This document shows positions 44,107 through 52,717 of a DNA stretch of 64,000 nt, in pieces. A program made the translations under genes and the position numbers. Position 1 is the stretch's first letter. Every line of letters starts with the position of its first letter. The stretch is from contig NZ_SKBP01000005.1 of the NCBI RefSeq assembly GCF_004634195.1, positions 124,001-188,000 on the forward strand. Direction: 5' to 3'. The stretch comes from Flavobacterium salilacus subsp. salilacus (GTDB lineage Bacteria; Bacteroidota; Bacteroidia; Flavobacteriales; Flavobacteriaceae). The notes under the pieces are model-generated. The model ran no database searches. It was not told where the DNA came from and saw only the letters and a list, made by a program, of their open reading frames with translations.

Positions 44107-44529
44107 ATGAATAATAACGATGTATTTAAAAAACTGCGTGTAGCACTTCAATTACGCGATGACCAGATAGTAGAAATATTAGAACTGGTAGATTTCAGAA
44201 TATCTAAGGCAGAACTGGGTGCTTTCTTTCGTAATCCCGATCATCCTAACTATATGGAATGTGGTGACCAGGTGTTACGCAATTTCCTGAACGGGCTTAT
44301 TATTCATTTGCGAGGTACAAAAGAAAATCCTAAAAATGCACAGGATGTTATTGCTCAAAACAAAGCTACATTAAACTTACAAAAAGGCAATTCAAAACCT
44401 GGCATACCAGCCAATAAAGTGACTCCTGGCACTAAAAAACCTGCTCCTAAAAAGAACCATAAACCTAAAAAGGCAGAGCCTATAGTAGAGAAGGTAAAAT
44501 TCAATAACGGTAAAAATAAAAAGTCGTAA
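44107..44529 (+). CDS. DUF1456 (YehS-like) protein
   Basis: The 140-residue protein starts MNNNDVFKKLRVALQLRDDQIVEILELVDFRISKAELGAFFRNPDHPNYMECGDQVLRNFLNGLIIHLRG, two short repeated helical units of the DUF1456/YehS type. The C-terminal 55 residues are basic, Pro- and Lys-rich (KPGIPANKVTPGTKKPAPKKNHKPKKAE) and likely disordered. The family has no established function. A TATCTTTG promoter element precedes it and the DUF4269 gene follows 6 bases later. Confidence 0.88.
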   Translation: MNNNDVFKKLRVALQLRDDQIVEILELVDFRISKAELGAFFRNPDHPNYMECGDQVLRNFLNGLIIHLRGTKENPKNAQDVIAQNKATLNLQKGNSKPGIPANKVTPGTKKPAPKKNHKPKKAEPIVEKVKFNNGKNKKS

Positions 44530-44535
44530 ATCGTT

Positions 44536-45072
44536 TTGCACAAGCTGGATAGCATTAATTATTTAAGTTCCGGTAACACTATACAAAAGGAAACATACAG
44601 GATTCTGACAGATAACAATATCATGCAGTATCTGTATGATTTTAATCCAATACTTGTAGGTACTATTCCTCTGGAAATAGATATTGATGGCAGTGACCTC
44701 GATATAATTTGTTACTGGCAGGATAAACAATTATTTATAGATGTTATAAATCAATGCTTTTCAGAGTATAAGGATTACACCTTACGCGAAGTGAAAATTA
44801 ACGGATACCCTACTGTTATTGCTAATTTTTTTATAGAAAATTTTGAAATTGAAATTTTCGGGCAAAATATTCCTGTTGTACAACAATATGGTTACCGGCA
44901 TATGATAATTGAATATAACATATTGCTCCAAAAGGGGAACGAATTTAAAAACCGAATAATAGAACTAAAAAAGCAAGGCTATAAAACGGAGCCTGCTTTT
45001 GCATTATTACTTGGTATTAAAGGTAATGACCCATACAAGAGCTTATTAGATTATGAGGTACATAAAAATTAA
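44536..45072 (+). CDS. DUF4269 nucleotidyltransferase-like protein
   Basis: The 178-residue protein has the look of a small nucleotidyltransferase-like family: PILVGTIPLEIDIDGSDLDIICYW, with a G-T/S...D-x-D pattern, then EVKINGYPTVIANFFIENFEIEIFGQNIPVVQQYGYRHMIIEYNILL. The start is TTG at 44536, since no ATG precedes the conserved N-terminus; the next possible starts cut into the fold. It follows the DUF1456 gene by 6 bases. Function unknown. Confidence 0.82.
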   Translation: MHKLDSINYLSSGNTIQKETYRILTDNNIMQYLYDFNPILVGTIPLEIDIDGSDLDIICYWQDKQLFIDVINQCFSEYKDYTLREVKINGYPTVIANFFIENFEIEIFGQNIPVVQQYGYRHMIIEYNILLQKGNEFKNRIIELKKQGYKTEPAFALLLGIKGNDPYKSLLDYEVHKN

Positions 45073-45156
45073 ACGCTATTTTTAGTATATACATAAATCG
45101 CTCATAAACATTTGTTAAGTAACTTTTTGTTAAGTGTCCTCCCCGCTTGTGTTTTG

Positions 45157-45164
45157 TAAATTTG
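45157..45164 (+). promoter_or_regulatory. TAnnTTTG promoter element (TAAATTTG)
   Basis: TAAATTTG lies 35 bases before the ATG at 45200. The open frame before it, from 45134, is upstream of this element and is not used. Confidence 0.55.
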
Positions 45165-45199
45165 GGGGTAACAGTCCCGTTAGAGGCAAAACACCTTAC

Positions 45200-47383
45200 A
45201 TGAAAATCATTACTGTATCCTATCGATTACCGCTATCTATAAAAAAGACCAAAGGAAAAGCAAAAATTACACAAAGCGCCGGAGGGCTTGCCACCGCAAT
45301 ACTCTCCTACTCGGCAAAAAGTAACGTAAACCTCACATGGGTAGGTATTGCCGATTTTGACTCAATAACCTGGAATGAGAATAAAGATAAGTACGACCAA
45401 AATTTTGATATAGAACCTGTTTTTTTAGAAGAAGAACTCAATCAGGAGTTCTATAATGTTTTCAGCAATTCAGTACTGTGGGCTTTATTTCATTACTTTC
45501 CCTCTTTTGTAGAATATACCGATGATGGTTTTGAGGCTTATAAACAAGCTAATGAAATAGTTGCCAAAAAAGTAAGTAGTATTTACGAACCCGGTGATGT
45601 AATATGGATACACGATTATCATTTTTTAGGATTGCCCAACTTACTGCGTGAAGCCCATCCTGATGCTAAAATTGGCTATTTTTTACATATTCCTTTCCCT
45701 AATTTTGAAATTTTCCGCATCCTGCCCAATAAAGTTAAACGGTATATATTAGAAGGAATATTGGGTAGTAATGTAGCCGGATTCCATACATGGGATAACA
45801 CGATACACTTTACAGAATGTGTTGAAAAAATATTGGGCATACCACATAAAAACTTTCTTTTCAGTCAGGAATCACACCGTACCAAAGCAGGCTCCTTCCC
45901 TATCAGTATCGATTTTGATAAATTTCATAATGCATACAATAACGAAGAAGTTATCAACTTACGCAGTGAAATAAAAAAACTGTATGGCGATAAAAAAATA
46001 ATTTTCTCTGTAGATAGACTGGATTATACCAAAGGAATAACCAATCGACTGAATGCTTTTGAAAAGTTTTTAGAAAAATATCCGGAATGGAGCGAAAAGG
46101 TAGTATTTCTGCTCGTGCTTGTGCCCTCGCGTGAGGAAATAAAAAAATATGACGAGCGAAAAAAATTGATAGAGCATAATGTGGGGCATATCAATGGTAA
46201 TATGGGTAATTATAAATGGACACCTATCGTATATCAATACCAGTCGGTAAGCTTCGAAAAACTTATTGCACTATACACCAGTGCCGATGTGGCACTTATA
46301 TCGCCTGTGCGCGATGGAATGAACCTTGTGGCAAAAGAGTTTGTAGCTTCGCGAAAAGACCTTAAAGGTGTGCTTATTTTGAGCAGTATGGCAGGTGCTG
46401 CCAAAGATCTTAAAGAAGCGATAACTATAAACCCGTTTGATGCCGAAATGATAGCCAAAAAGCTTTGTTATGCGCTTACTATGGATGAAGCCGAACAGGC
46501 ATTGCGACTGGCGCGAATGCAGCGTTATCTTAAAAAGCATGACGTTTTTAGATGGGCAGAGAAATTTTTAACCGAAGTTGAAGAGATACATAAAAACGAT
46601 ACTAAAGCAGTGCCACTGAAAGGAAAAGAACGAGATAGGGTATTGCAAAAATTTAATGAAGCAAACAAGCGATTACTGCTGTTGGATTTTGACGGTACAT
46701 TGGTAAACTTACAATCAAGACCGGAACTGGCTGTACCCGATGAAGAATTACTGGATACCCTTAACAGTCTTGCTGAAGAACCAAAAAATGAAGTTTGGAT
46801 TGTAAGTGGTCGTAACAAGGATTTTTTAGAAAAATGGCTGGGACATTTGCCTATTGGCATAATAGCCGAACATGGCGGTTACGTTAAAAACCCCGAATGG
46901 AAACCTGTTATTATAGGAGAACCCGAATGGAAGGATCAAGTGATTGATATAATGCAGGATTATGTGGATACCAATGCCGAAAGCTTTATTGAAGTGAAAG
47001 AGTTTGGTATTGCTTATCATTACAGAAATGTAGCTGAAAAGCAAGGCTTTAATACCTCCCGTGAATTATTGATGTTACTGAAGAACCATATGTACAATAC
47101 CCCTACTCAAATAATAGATGGGAATAAAGTTATAGAAGTAAAACACTTTATGGCGCATAAAGGAACTACTTGTAAAAATAATGTATTGAGGGGCGAACAT
47201 GATTTTGTACTGGCTTTTGGCGATGATAAAACAGATGAAGACTTGTTTGAACTACTTACGTCTGAAAACGAATTTTCGGTTAAAGTAGGTAAAGGCAATA
47301 CTGCTGCCAAATACAGACTGGAAACAGTTGAGGAGGTATTAGTGTTTTTAAGTGAGCTGGATTATAAGTCAGTACTAAAATAA
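45200..47383 (+). CDS. Bifunctional trehalose-6-phosphate synthase/phosphatase
   Basis: The 727-residue protein is a fusion. Residues 1-480 form the GT20 glycosyltransferase (OtsA type) that joins UDP- or GDP-glucose to glucose-6-phosphate: VSYRLPLSIKK, SAGGLATAILSY, WIHDYHFLGLPNLLRE, VDRLDYTKGITNRLNAFEKFL, SPVRDGMNLVAKEFVASR. Residues 490-727 form a HAD phosphatase (OtsB type) with the nucleophile Asp496 in LLDFDGTL and FGDDKTDEDLFELL near the end. The product trehalose is an osmoprotectant. The start at 45200 is set by the promoter element at 45157-45164. A hairpin follows before the converging sucC. Confidence 0.94.
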   Translation: MKIITVSYRLPLSIKKTKGKAKITQSAGGLATAILSYSAKSNVNLTWVGIADFDSITWNENKDKYDQNFDIEPVFLEEELNQEFYNVFSNSVLWALFHYFPSFVEYTDDGFEAYKQANEIVAKKVSSIYEPGDVIWIHDYHFLGLPNLLREAHPDAKIGYFLHIPFPNFEIFRILPNKVKRYILEGILGSNVAGFHTWDNTIHFTECVEKILGIPHKNFLFSQESHRTKAGSFPISIDFDKFHNAYNNEEVINLRSEIKKLYGDKKIIFSVDRLDYTKGITNRLNAFEKFLEKYPEWSEKVVFLLVLVPSREEIKKYDERKKLIEHNVGHINGNMGNYKWTPIVYQYQSVSFEKLIALYTSADVALISPVRDGMNLVAKEFVASRKDLKGVLILSSMAGAAKDLKEAITINPFDAEMIAKKLCYALTMDEAEQALRLARMQRYLKKHDVFRWAEKFLTEVEEIHKNDTKAVPLKGKERDRVLQKFNEANKRLLLLDFDGTLVNLQSRPELAVPDEELLDTLNSLAEEPKNEVWIVSGRNKDFLEKWLGHLPIGIIAEHGGYVKNPEWKPVIIGEPEWKDQVIDIMQDYVDTNAESFIEVKEFGIAYHYRNVAEKQGFNTSRELLMLLKNHMYNTPTQIIDGNKVIEVKHFMAHKGTTCKNNVLRGEHDFVLAFGDDKTDEDLFELLTSENEFSVKVGKGNTAAKYRLETVEEVLVFLSELDYKSVLK

Positions 47384-47423
47384 ACAATGCTAATCAGCAC
47401 CTTTCTTTAATTCAAAATATAAA

Positions 47424-47450
47424 AAAAACCTGAGCTTTGCTCAGGTTTTT
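47424..47450. terminator. Bidirectional hairpin terminator between otsAB-type and sucC genes
   Basis: AAAAACCTGAGC pairs perfectly with GCTCAGGTTTTT across a TTT loop, with A and T tracts, between two converging genes. Confidence 0.85.
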
Positions 47451-47475
47451 CAGTATAGTGTGTTTTTCTTAAAAA

Positions 47476-48669
47476 TTAGCTCAAGGCATTTTTAACCTGG
47501 TCAGCAGCTTCCTGAAATAAAGTAGCTGAAAGGATAGGCATACCTGAGTTATCAATAAGCTCTTTAGCAATTTCTGCATTAGTACCTTGCAAACGTACAA
47601 TGATAGGCACTTTTATAGAATCTCCCATATTTTTGTAGGCATCAACTACACCTTGCGCCACACGGTCGCAACGAACAATACCGCCAAAAATATTGATAAG
47701 GATAGCTTTTACATTAGGGTCTTTTAATATGATACGGAAAGCTGTTTCTACACGCTTAGCATCGGCAGTACCACCTACATCAAGAAAGTTAGCCGGCTCA
47801 AAACCTGCATATTTAATCAAGTCCATAGTTGCCATAGCAAGTCCTGCACCGTTTACCATACAGCCTACAGTTCCGTCAAGGTCAACATAGTTAAGACCAA
47901 CTTCTTTTGCCTCAACCTCAATAGGGTTCTCTTCACGAATATCGCGCATTTCAGCATATTCTTTCTGTCTGTATAATGCGTTGTCATCAAGAACAACTTT
48001 AGCATCTACAGCCATTATTTTATCGTCAGATGTTTTTAATACAGGGTTAATTTCAAACATAGAGGCATCACTCTCTACATACGCAGCATAAAGAGCGGCA
48101 ACAAATTTCACCATCTCTTTAAATGCATTACCTGAAAGACCAAGATTGAAAGCAATTCTTCTTGCCTGAAAACCTAAAAGACCAACAGCAGGGTCTATCT
48201 CTTCGGTAAAAATAAGGTGTGGTGTTTTTTCTGCTACTTCCTCGATATCCATACCTCCTTCGGTAGAATACATAATCATGTTACGACCTTTACCTCTGTT
48301 TAATAAAACAGACATATAGAACTCAGAAGTTTCACTTTCTCCGGGATAATACACATCTTCGGCAACAAGTATTCTGTGTACTTTTTTACCTGTAGGAGGT
48401 GTTTGTGGCGTAATAAGGTTCATGCCTATTATTTGCTCTGCAATCTGTTCTACTTGCTCAAGGTTTTTAGCAAGTTTAACGCCTCCGCCTTTTCCGCGCC
48501 CTCCGGCGTGAATCTGTGCTTTAATAACGTGCCATCCTGTACCTGTTTCTGCTGTAAGTTGTTTAGCGGCAGCTACAGCCTCTACAGCATTGTTAGCAAC
48601 AATACCGCGTTGAACACGTACTCCATGTTTGGCAAGTATTTCTTTTCCCTGATATTCGTGTAAATTCAT
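47476..48669 (-). CDS. sucC: Succinate-CoA ligase, beta subunit
   Basis: The 397-residue protein is the ATP-grasp beta subunit of succinyl-CoA synthetase: MNLHEYQGKEILAKHGVRVQRGIVA, VIKAQIHAGGRGKGGGVKLAKN, EINPVLKTSDDKIMAVDAKVVLDDNALYRQ and MVNGAGLAMATMDLIKYAG...FLDVGGTA, with GGIVRCDRVAQGVV in the CoA-ligase domain. The frame is open to 48723, but the ATG at 48669 starts with the family's MNLHEYQ and lies after the TATTTTTG element at 48701-48708. The alpha partner sucD is at 24972-25844 on the other strand. Confidence 0.96.
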   Translation of the reverse strand: MNLHEYQGKEILAKHGVRVQRGIVANNAVEAVAAAKQLTAETGTGWHVIKAQIHAGGRGKGGGVKLAKNLEQVEQIAEQIIGMNLITPQTPPTGKKVHRILVAEDVYYPGESETSEFYMSVLLNRGKGRNMIMYSTEGGMDIEEVAEKTPHLIFTEEIDPAVGLLGFQARRIAFNLGLSGNAFKEMVKFVAALYAAYVESDASMFEINPVLKTSDDKIMAVDAKVVLDDNALYRQKEYAEMRDIREENPIEVEAKEVGLNYVDLDGTVGCMVNGAGLAMATMDLIKYAGFEPANFLDVGGTADAKRVETAFRIILKDPNVKAILINIFGGIVRCDRVAQGVVDAYKNMGDSIKVPIIVRLQGTNAEIAKELIDNSGMPILSATLFQEAADQVKNALS

Positions 48670-48700
48670 AATTAATGCATTTATCTTATTAAAAGTGGAA

Positions 48701-48708
48701 CAAAAATA
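48701..48708 (-). promoter_or_regulatory. TAnnTTTG promoter element (TATTTTTG)
   Basis: On the minus strand TATTTTTG lies 31 bases before the sucC ATG at 48669, and shows that the longer open frame to 48723 is not the start. Confidence 0.55.
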
Positions 48709-48842
48709 GCAAAATACATCCAATGGCTGAAAGTATTTTTAATTTTTTTCCTTTTAAAAAAGATATTTGCAAAATATATTGTTTTAGTGATACGCAACCT
48801 TAAATATTTGTTTGTGTCTATACTATAAAAACATCTCATATT

Positions 48843-49265
48843 ATGAAAAAATTTGTATTCTCAGCCCTTATTTGCATACTGCTTTGTCTTGCTTGTTCGA
48901 AAGATGACGATACGACTAATAATAATGTAACGGGAGACTGGTTTCTTCATAAAGTTACAGGCGGTCCTGACAACTCTGATGATATGCTTATTGACTTTGA
49001 AGTTAGATGGTTAATAAAAAACAATGGTTCTGTTGTAATTAATAATCACAATTCTCTTGAAAATGTAAATACATTTTTACCCGGTGGTACATACAATTAT
49101 GTATATGATGAAAATACAGCTACCGGCGAATGTAACGGTACGTTTACCATAAATAATATTGTTTTCGATTGTTGGAATACAACCGAAACTCAAGGTACTA
49201 TACTTACGCAAAACGTTGAAAACGGTTATCAATTGTTTATTTCTCGTGTCCCGGGAGAACTTTAA
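48843..49265 (+). CDS. Putative small lipoprotein, unknown function
   Basis: The 140-residue protein has a lipoprotein signal (MKKFVFSALICILLCLACSKDD, lipidated Cys at residue 18), followed by SKDDD, an acidic start that resembles a surface lipoprotein export signal. The mature part is a small beta-rich domain with VTGDWFLHKVTGGPDNSDDM and a pair of cysteines (GECNGTF and FDCWNT). It resembles lipocalin-like small lipoproteins of Bacteroidota (the VTGDW start), but this is not certain. It stands alone between sucC and lysA. Confidence 0.72.
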   Translation: MKKFVFSALICILLCLACSKDDDTTNNNVTGDWFLHKVTGGPDNSDDMLIDFEVRWLIKNNGSVVINNHNSLENVNTFLPGGTYNYVYDENTATGECNGTFTINNIVFDCWNTTETQGTILTQNVENGYQLFISRVPGEL

Positions 49266-49337
49266 AATAAAAATATAACATTTTGTTATATTTTGTTATA
49301 CTGTTAAGGGTTTATTGTTTTGAGAGTATTTCAGAAG

Positions 49338-49345
49338 TATTTTTG
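49338..49345 (+). promoter_or_regulatory. TAnnTTTG promoter element of lysA (TATTTTTG)
   Basis: TATTTTTG lies 13 bases before the ATG at 49359 and a TTG sits 20 bases upstream of it, close to the -33 position. It rules out the TTG start at 49320. Confidence 0.6.
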
Positions 49346-49358
49346 CATAAATAACTTA

Positions 49359-50594
49359 ATGAGAAAAATGGAAACGAATCAGCTATTGGAGCTATCCGAA
49401 CAGTTTGGAAGCCCTTTATATGTGTATGATGCCGAGAAGATACAATCGCAATACCACAGGTTGGAAAAAGCATTCAGCAAAGTAAGCACTTTGCGTATCA
49501 ATTATGCTGTAAAAGCACTAAGCAATATATCAGTATTAAAATTATTAAAACAATTAGGTTCCGGTTTAGATACCGTTTCTATACAAGAGGTACAATTGGG
49601 ACTTATGGCAGGATATCTGCCTGAGAAGATAATTTATACACCTAATGGTGTTTCTATGGAAGAAATAGAAGAGGTTGCTGCTCTTGGCGTACAAATAAAT
49701 ATAGATAATTTATCCATACTGGAACAGTTTGGTGCTAAACACCCCACTACCCCTGTGTGCATACGCATCAACCCGCATGTTATGGCAGGCGGTAACAGTA
49801 ATATTTCTGTAGGGCATATTGATAGTAAATTTGGTATATCCATACACCAAATGCCACACCTTTTGCGCATTGTAGAGAATACAGGAATGCACATAAACGG
49901 CATACACATGCACACGGGTTCGGATATACTGGATATTGAAGTGTTTTTATATGCTGCCGAGATATTGTTTGATACTGCGTTACATTTTAAAGATCTGGAA
50001 TTTCTTGATTTTGGCAGTGGTTTTAAAGTGCCTTACAAAAAAGATGATATACAAACTAATGTTGAGGAACTGGGTAAAAAACTCTCAAAGCGTTTTAATA
50101 GTTTTTGCAACGAGTATGGGCGCGACCTAACCTTATGTTTTGAACCGGGAAAATTTCTTGTAAGCGAAGCGGGTTATTTCTTAGCTAAAGTAAATGTAGT
50201 AAAGCAAACCACCTCTACAGTATTTGCAAGTATTGATAGTGGTTTTAATCACCTTATTCGTCCCATGCTGTATGGCTCATATCATCATATCGAAAATATA
50301 TCTAATATAAAAGGTAAAGAGCGCTTTTACAGTGTGGTAGGCTATATTTGTGAAACCGATACTTTTGCAGGGAACAGAAGAATACCAGAGATAACCGAAG
50401 GCGATATATTATGTTTTCGTAATGCGGGAGCTTATTGTTTTTCGATGGCAAGTAATTATAATTCGCGTACCCGCCCTGCCGAGGTATTATGGTATGAAGG
50501 TAAAGGACATTTAATACGCGAAAGAGAAACGTTTGATGATATTATCCGTAAGCAGGTAGTAATGGATTTTGACACTGCTCCGGTTACAGTCTAA
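49359..50594 (+). CDS. lysA: Diaminopimelate decarboxylase
   Basis: The protein is a PLP-dependent fold III decarboxylase making L-lysine from meso-diaminopimelate. Motifs: FGSPLYVYDAEKI, the PLP Lys52 in INYAVKALSNI, GSGLDTVSIQEVQLGLMAG, VCIRINPHVMAGG, HMHTGSDILD, FLDFGSGFKVPY, CFEPGKFLVSEAGY and the C-terminal CETDTFAGNRRIPEITEGD. The frame is open from 49320, but the promoter element at 49338-49345 puts the start at 49359 or the ATG at 49368. A hairpin terminator follows. Confidence 0.94.
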   Translation: MRKMETNQLLELSEQFGSPLYVYDAEKIQSQYHRLEKAFSKVSTLRINYAVKALSNISVLKLLKQLGSGLDTVSIQEVQLGLMAGYLPEKIIYTPNGVSMEEIEEVAALGVQINIDNLSILEQFGAKHPTTPVCIRINPHVMAGGNSNISVGHIDSKFGISIHQMPHLLRIVENTGMHINGIHMHTGSDILDIEVFLYAAEILFDTALHFKDLEFLDFGSGFKVPYKKDDIQTNVEELGKKLSKRFNSFCNEYGRDLTLCFEPGKFLVSEAGYFLAKVNVVKQTTSTVFASIDSGFNHLIRPMLYGSYHHIENISNIKGKERFYSVVGYICETDTFAGNRRIPEITEGDILCFRNAGAYCFSMASNYNSRTRPAEVLWYEGKGHLIRERETFDDIIRKQVVMDFDTAPVTV

Positions 50595-50633
50595 TCACAA
50601 ATATGCAGGTTATATAAATTGTTATTGAAAAAG

Positions 50634-50662
50634 ATCCCGCTCATTACAAGCGGGATTTTTTT
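50634..50662 (+). terminator. Intrinsic terminator of lysA
   Basis: ATCCCGCT and AGCGGGAT form an eight-pair stem with a seven-base loop followed by T tract, about 40 bases after the lysA stop. Confidence 0.8.
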
Positions 50663-50686
50663 AGTTTATCTTCGAAATCAAATTTA

Positions 50687-50694
50687 TATCTTTG
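50687..50694 (+). promoter_or_regulatory. TAnnTTTG promoter element (TATCTTTG)
   Basis: TATCTTTG lies 24 bases before the GTG start at 50719 and directly after the lysA terminator. Confidence 0.5.
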
Positions 50695-50718
50695 TCGCTT
50701 AAATTTGCATATCTATAA

Positions 50719-51105
50719 GTGAGTAAAAAATTAAACATAAAACTATATAAAAAAGTTTGTTTCTTTCTGGCACTATACATACTTAACTTAAGTGTAGATT
50801 CGCCTGATACTCACAATTACAGGTTAACGGATAATTTACTTATAAACGATCAGGAAAGTATATTAGAGATACTTATTGAAAAAGTTTTTAAGTTTGATAA
50901 TGCAATTGTTGAGTATGATGAAGATGATGCCGAATGCTCTTTCAAAAAAGGTAAAAATAATATTGACCTTTATATATTATATTCCAAGTACTCAGTTTAT
51001 ACCAAAATAAACAATCATAACCATAATAATTTTTCTTGCATCAGTGAGAAAATTAAAAATATCTATTTTAAAATTCCATCCCCTCCACCTGACAGTTTGA
51101 TTTAA
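50719..51105 (+). CDS. Small exported protein, unknown function
   Basis: The 128-residue protein begins at a GTG (50719) and has a hydrophobic N-terminal segment (KKVCFFLALYILNLSV) that may be a signal peptide or anchor. The mature part is acidic (EYDEDDAECSF) with a His/Asn cluster (NNHNHNNFSC) and ends in PSPPPDSLI. The His/Asp clusters could bind metal, but no known motif is present. A TATCTTTG element lies upstream. It is followed 65 bases later by an exported protein gene and may be co-transcribed with it. Confidence 0.68.
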   Translation: MSKKLNIKLYKKVCFFLALYILNLSVDSPDTHNYRLTDNLLINDQESILEILIEKVFKFDNAIVEYDEDDAECSFKKGKNNIDLYILYSKYSVYTKINNHNHNNFSCISEKIKNIYFKIPSPPPDSLI

Positions 51106-51170
51106 TATGCAATTTTTTAATCCTGTATACCACAGGATAATTTATTTATCAAATCAAATTTACAATCCAA

Positions 51171-52019
51171 ATGAAATTTATAATATCATTTTTGGTCTTT
51201 GCTTTTTGCATTGTACCTATGGGAGTTTATTCCCAAAACGAAAATAGTAATAGTATAAACACAAAACATAATAATGAGGATGATAGCCTACCCACTAAGA
51301 TATTACACGCCGAGCCACTTTATATTGACCTGATAAGGGACTTAGGTGCCCGAAAAGGCGAAAAAGAATGGAATATAGGTATGGGGCTTACAGATAATAA
51401 CGATTATGATGAATATGTTGCCTTGATAGAATATGAATGGGCTCCTATAGACAGATTGGGGTTTGAAGTAGAACTTCCTTTTTCCTTATATTATCCTGCC
51501 AACGGAGCAAATATGGCTGCGCCCGGTAATAAACTGAATAGTTTTAAACTAGCCACCCAATACAGCTTTTTTGTTTCCGAAAAGTTACAAACTTCTATGG
51601 CTATCGGTTATATCCATGAATTTGAACTAACTGAGTTTAAAAATTATGATAGTAGTAAATTTGTAACCGGAAATATATACAACCCTTTTTTTATAGCAGC
51701 TAAAAACTGGGGCAAAGGTATTCATACCCTACTTTATACAGGACCACAGTTTTTTCATCATTTTAATAACCCTGAAATAGAAATGGAATGGGAAATAAAC
51801 TCAAATTTTCATTATATGATTCCCGAAACCAGGAATTTTGTGGGTATAGAGTTCAATAAAAAACTGGCTGAAAACGATTTTGATATGACTATAAGACCAC
51901 AAATGCGCGTGAGTTTTGCCGAAAATCTTATGATTGGTATCGTAACCGGAATACCTGTTAACAGAGAAAAAGAACGTTTCAGCACCTTTTTAAGACTCAT
52001 ATATGAACCGGGTAATTAA
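51171..52019 (+). CDS. Conserved exported protein, likely outer membrane, unknown function
   Basis: The 282-residue protein has a signal peptide (MKFIISFLVFAFCIVPMGVYSQ), then the segment HAEPLYIDLIRDLGARKGEKEW, which I remember as conserved in Bacteroidota, and a series of beta strands with aromatic ends (VALIEYEWAPIDRLGFEVELPFSLYYP, FKLATQYSFFVSEKLQTSMAIGYIHEFEL) that suggest an outer membrane barrel. I recall relatives carrying doubtful automatic enzyme names; no enzyme motif is visible here. It follows the small exported protein gene and ends before a hairpin terminator. Confidence 0.75.
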   Translation: MKFIISFLVFAFCIVPMGVYSQNENSNSINTKHNNEDDSLPTKILHAEPLYIDLIRDLGARKGEKEWNIGMGLTDNNDYDEYVALIEYEWAPIDRLGFEVELPFSLYYPANGANMAAPGNKLNSFKLATQYSFFVSEKLQTSMAIGYIHEFELTEFKNYDSSKFVTGNIYNPFFIAAKNWGKGIHTLLYTGPQFFHHFNNPEIEMEWEINSNFHYMIPETRNFVGIEFNKKLAENDFDMTIRPQMRVSFAENLMIGIVTGIPVNREKERFSTFLRLIYEPGN

Positions 52020-52070
52020 GTAATTGAAAAGTCCTAAAATAGATTAACAAGTTTTACAATAAAAATTATA

Positions 52071-52100
52071 TAAACCAGTCAGGAAATACTGACTGGTTTA
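52071..52100. terminator. Hairpin terminator after the outer membrane protein gene
   Basis: TAAACCAGTCAG and CTGACTGGTTTA are exact reverse complements around a GAAATA loop, followed by TTTTT. It lies between the plus-strand gene and the broken minus-strand gene starting at 52180. Confidence 0.85.
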
Positions 52101-52179
52101 TTTTTATACTGCAAATAAGATGAAGTATCTTGTAATTATCGCAATCAGCAGTAGGATTTATCAAAACGATTTTCTCTGT

Positions 52180-52633
52180 TTAAAAGAAAAACGAATAGCT
52201 GATGCCGGGCGTAGGATTAACTTTTAACGATTTATCATTTGCAGCAAGTGCCGCAACGCCAATCCTTAAATTAAGTCCCTTATACACCATCCATCTAAAA
52301 CCAATCTCGGTCATAGCAGCATTTTCATCTTTATAATCCCTGCTCATTCCCCGTGCATACGAAACCGAAGCATAGAATGATGAGGGGGTTCTCCTTTTGC
52401 CCTACAGGTAAAAACCAGTAAGTAAGTCCTGTGCGGATAAATTCGGTAGTTACTCCCGACTCAAAATTAGTAGGATAATATCCTGCATGTACAGAAACAC
52501 GTTTGTATCGATACTCTGCTCCTATTGAAGGATTGCGAAAACCATTTAAACTAAATTCGTGTTCAGAGAATTTTTCCTGCCCGAAGAAAGGCATCGTAAT
52601 TAAAAATACGACTACTGTAATTAACTTTTGCAT
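52180..52633 (-). pseudogene. Outer membrane beta-barrel protein gene with a frameshift
   Basis: The start is the ATG at 52633 with a signal peptide MQKLITVVVFLITMPFFGQ, followed by strands typical of a small barrel (SIGAEYRYKRVSVHAGYYP, FIRTGLTYWFLPVGQKENP). At the run of five C (plus-strand Gs 52384-52388) the frame shifts: the current frame soon stops at 52331, while the other frame continues with SSFYASVSYARGM, TEIGFRWMVYKGLNLRIGVAALAAND and ends in ISYSFFF, a normal barrel end with C-terminal Phe. Removing one base gives an intact protein of about 150 residues. The loss may be real, or an assembly error at the homopolymer. It lies downstream of a Crp/Fnr gene that is also frameshifted. 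Confidence 0.8.
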
Positions 52634-52717
52634 TACCTGTTTGTTTTTATTTTGATGGTGCAAAATTCAGGCAGATTAGCAATATTTACAGTAGACAAAT
52701 GTCTTAAAAAGAAAAAC

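Noticed and set aside
45134..45199. Extended start of the trehalose synthase/phosphatase at 45134
   Set aside because: The promoter element TAAATTTG at 45157-45164 lies inside this extension, and the conserved OtsA start begins at the ATG at 45200.
48670..48723. Longer sucC start at 48723
   Set aside because: It is upstream of a promoter element and lacks the family start MNLHEYQ, which begins at 48669.
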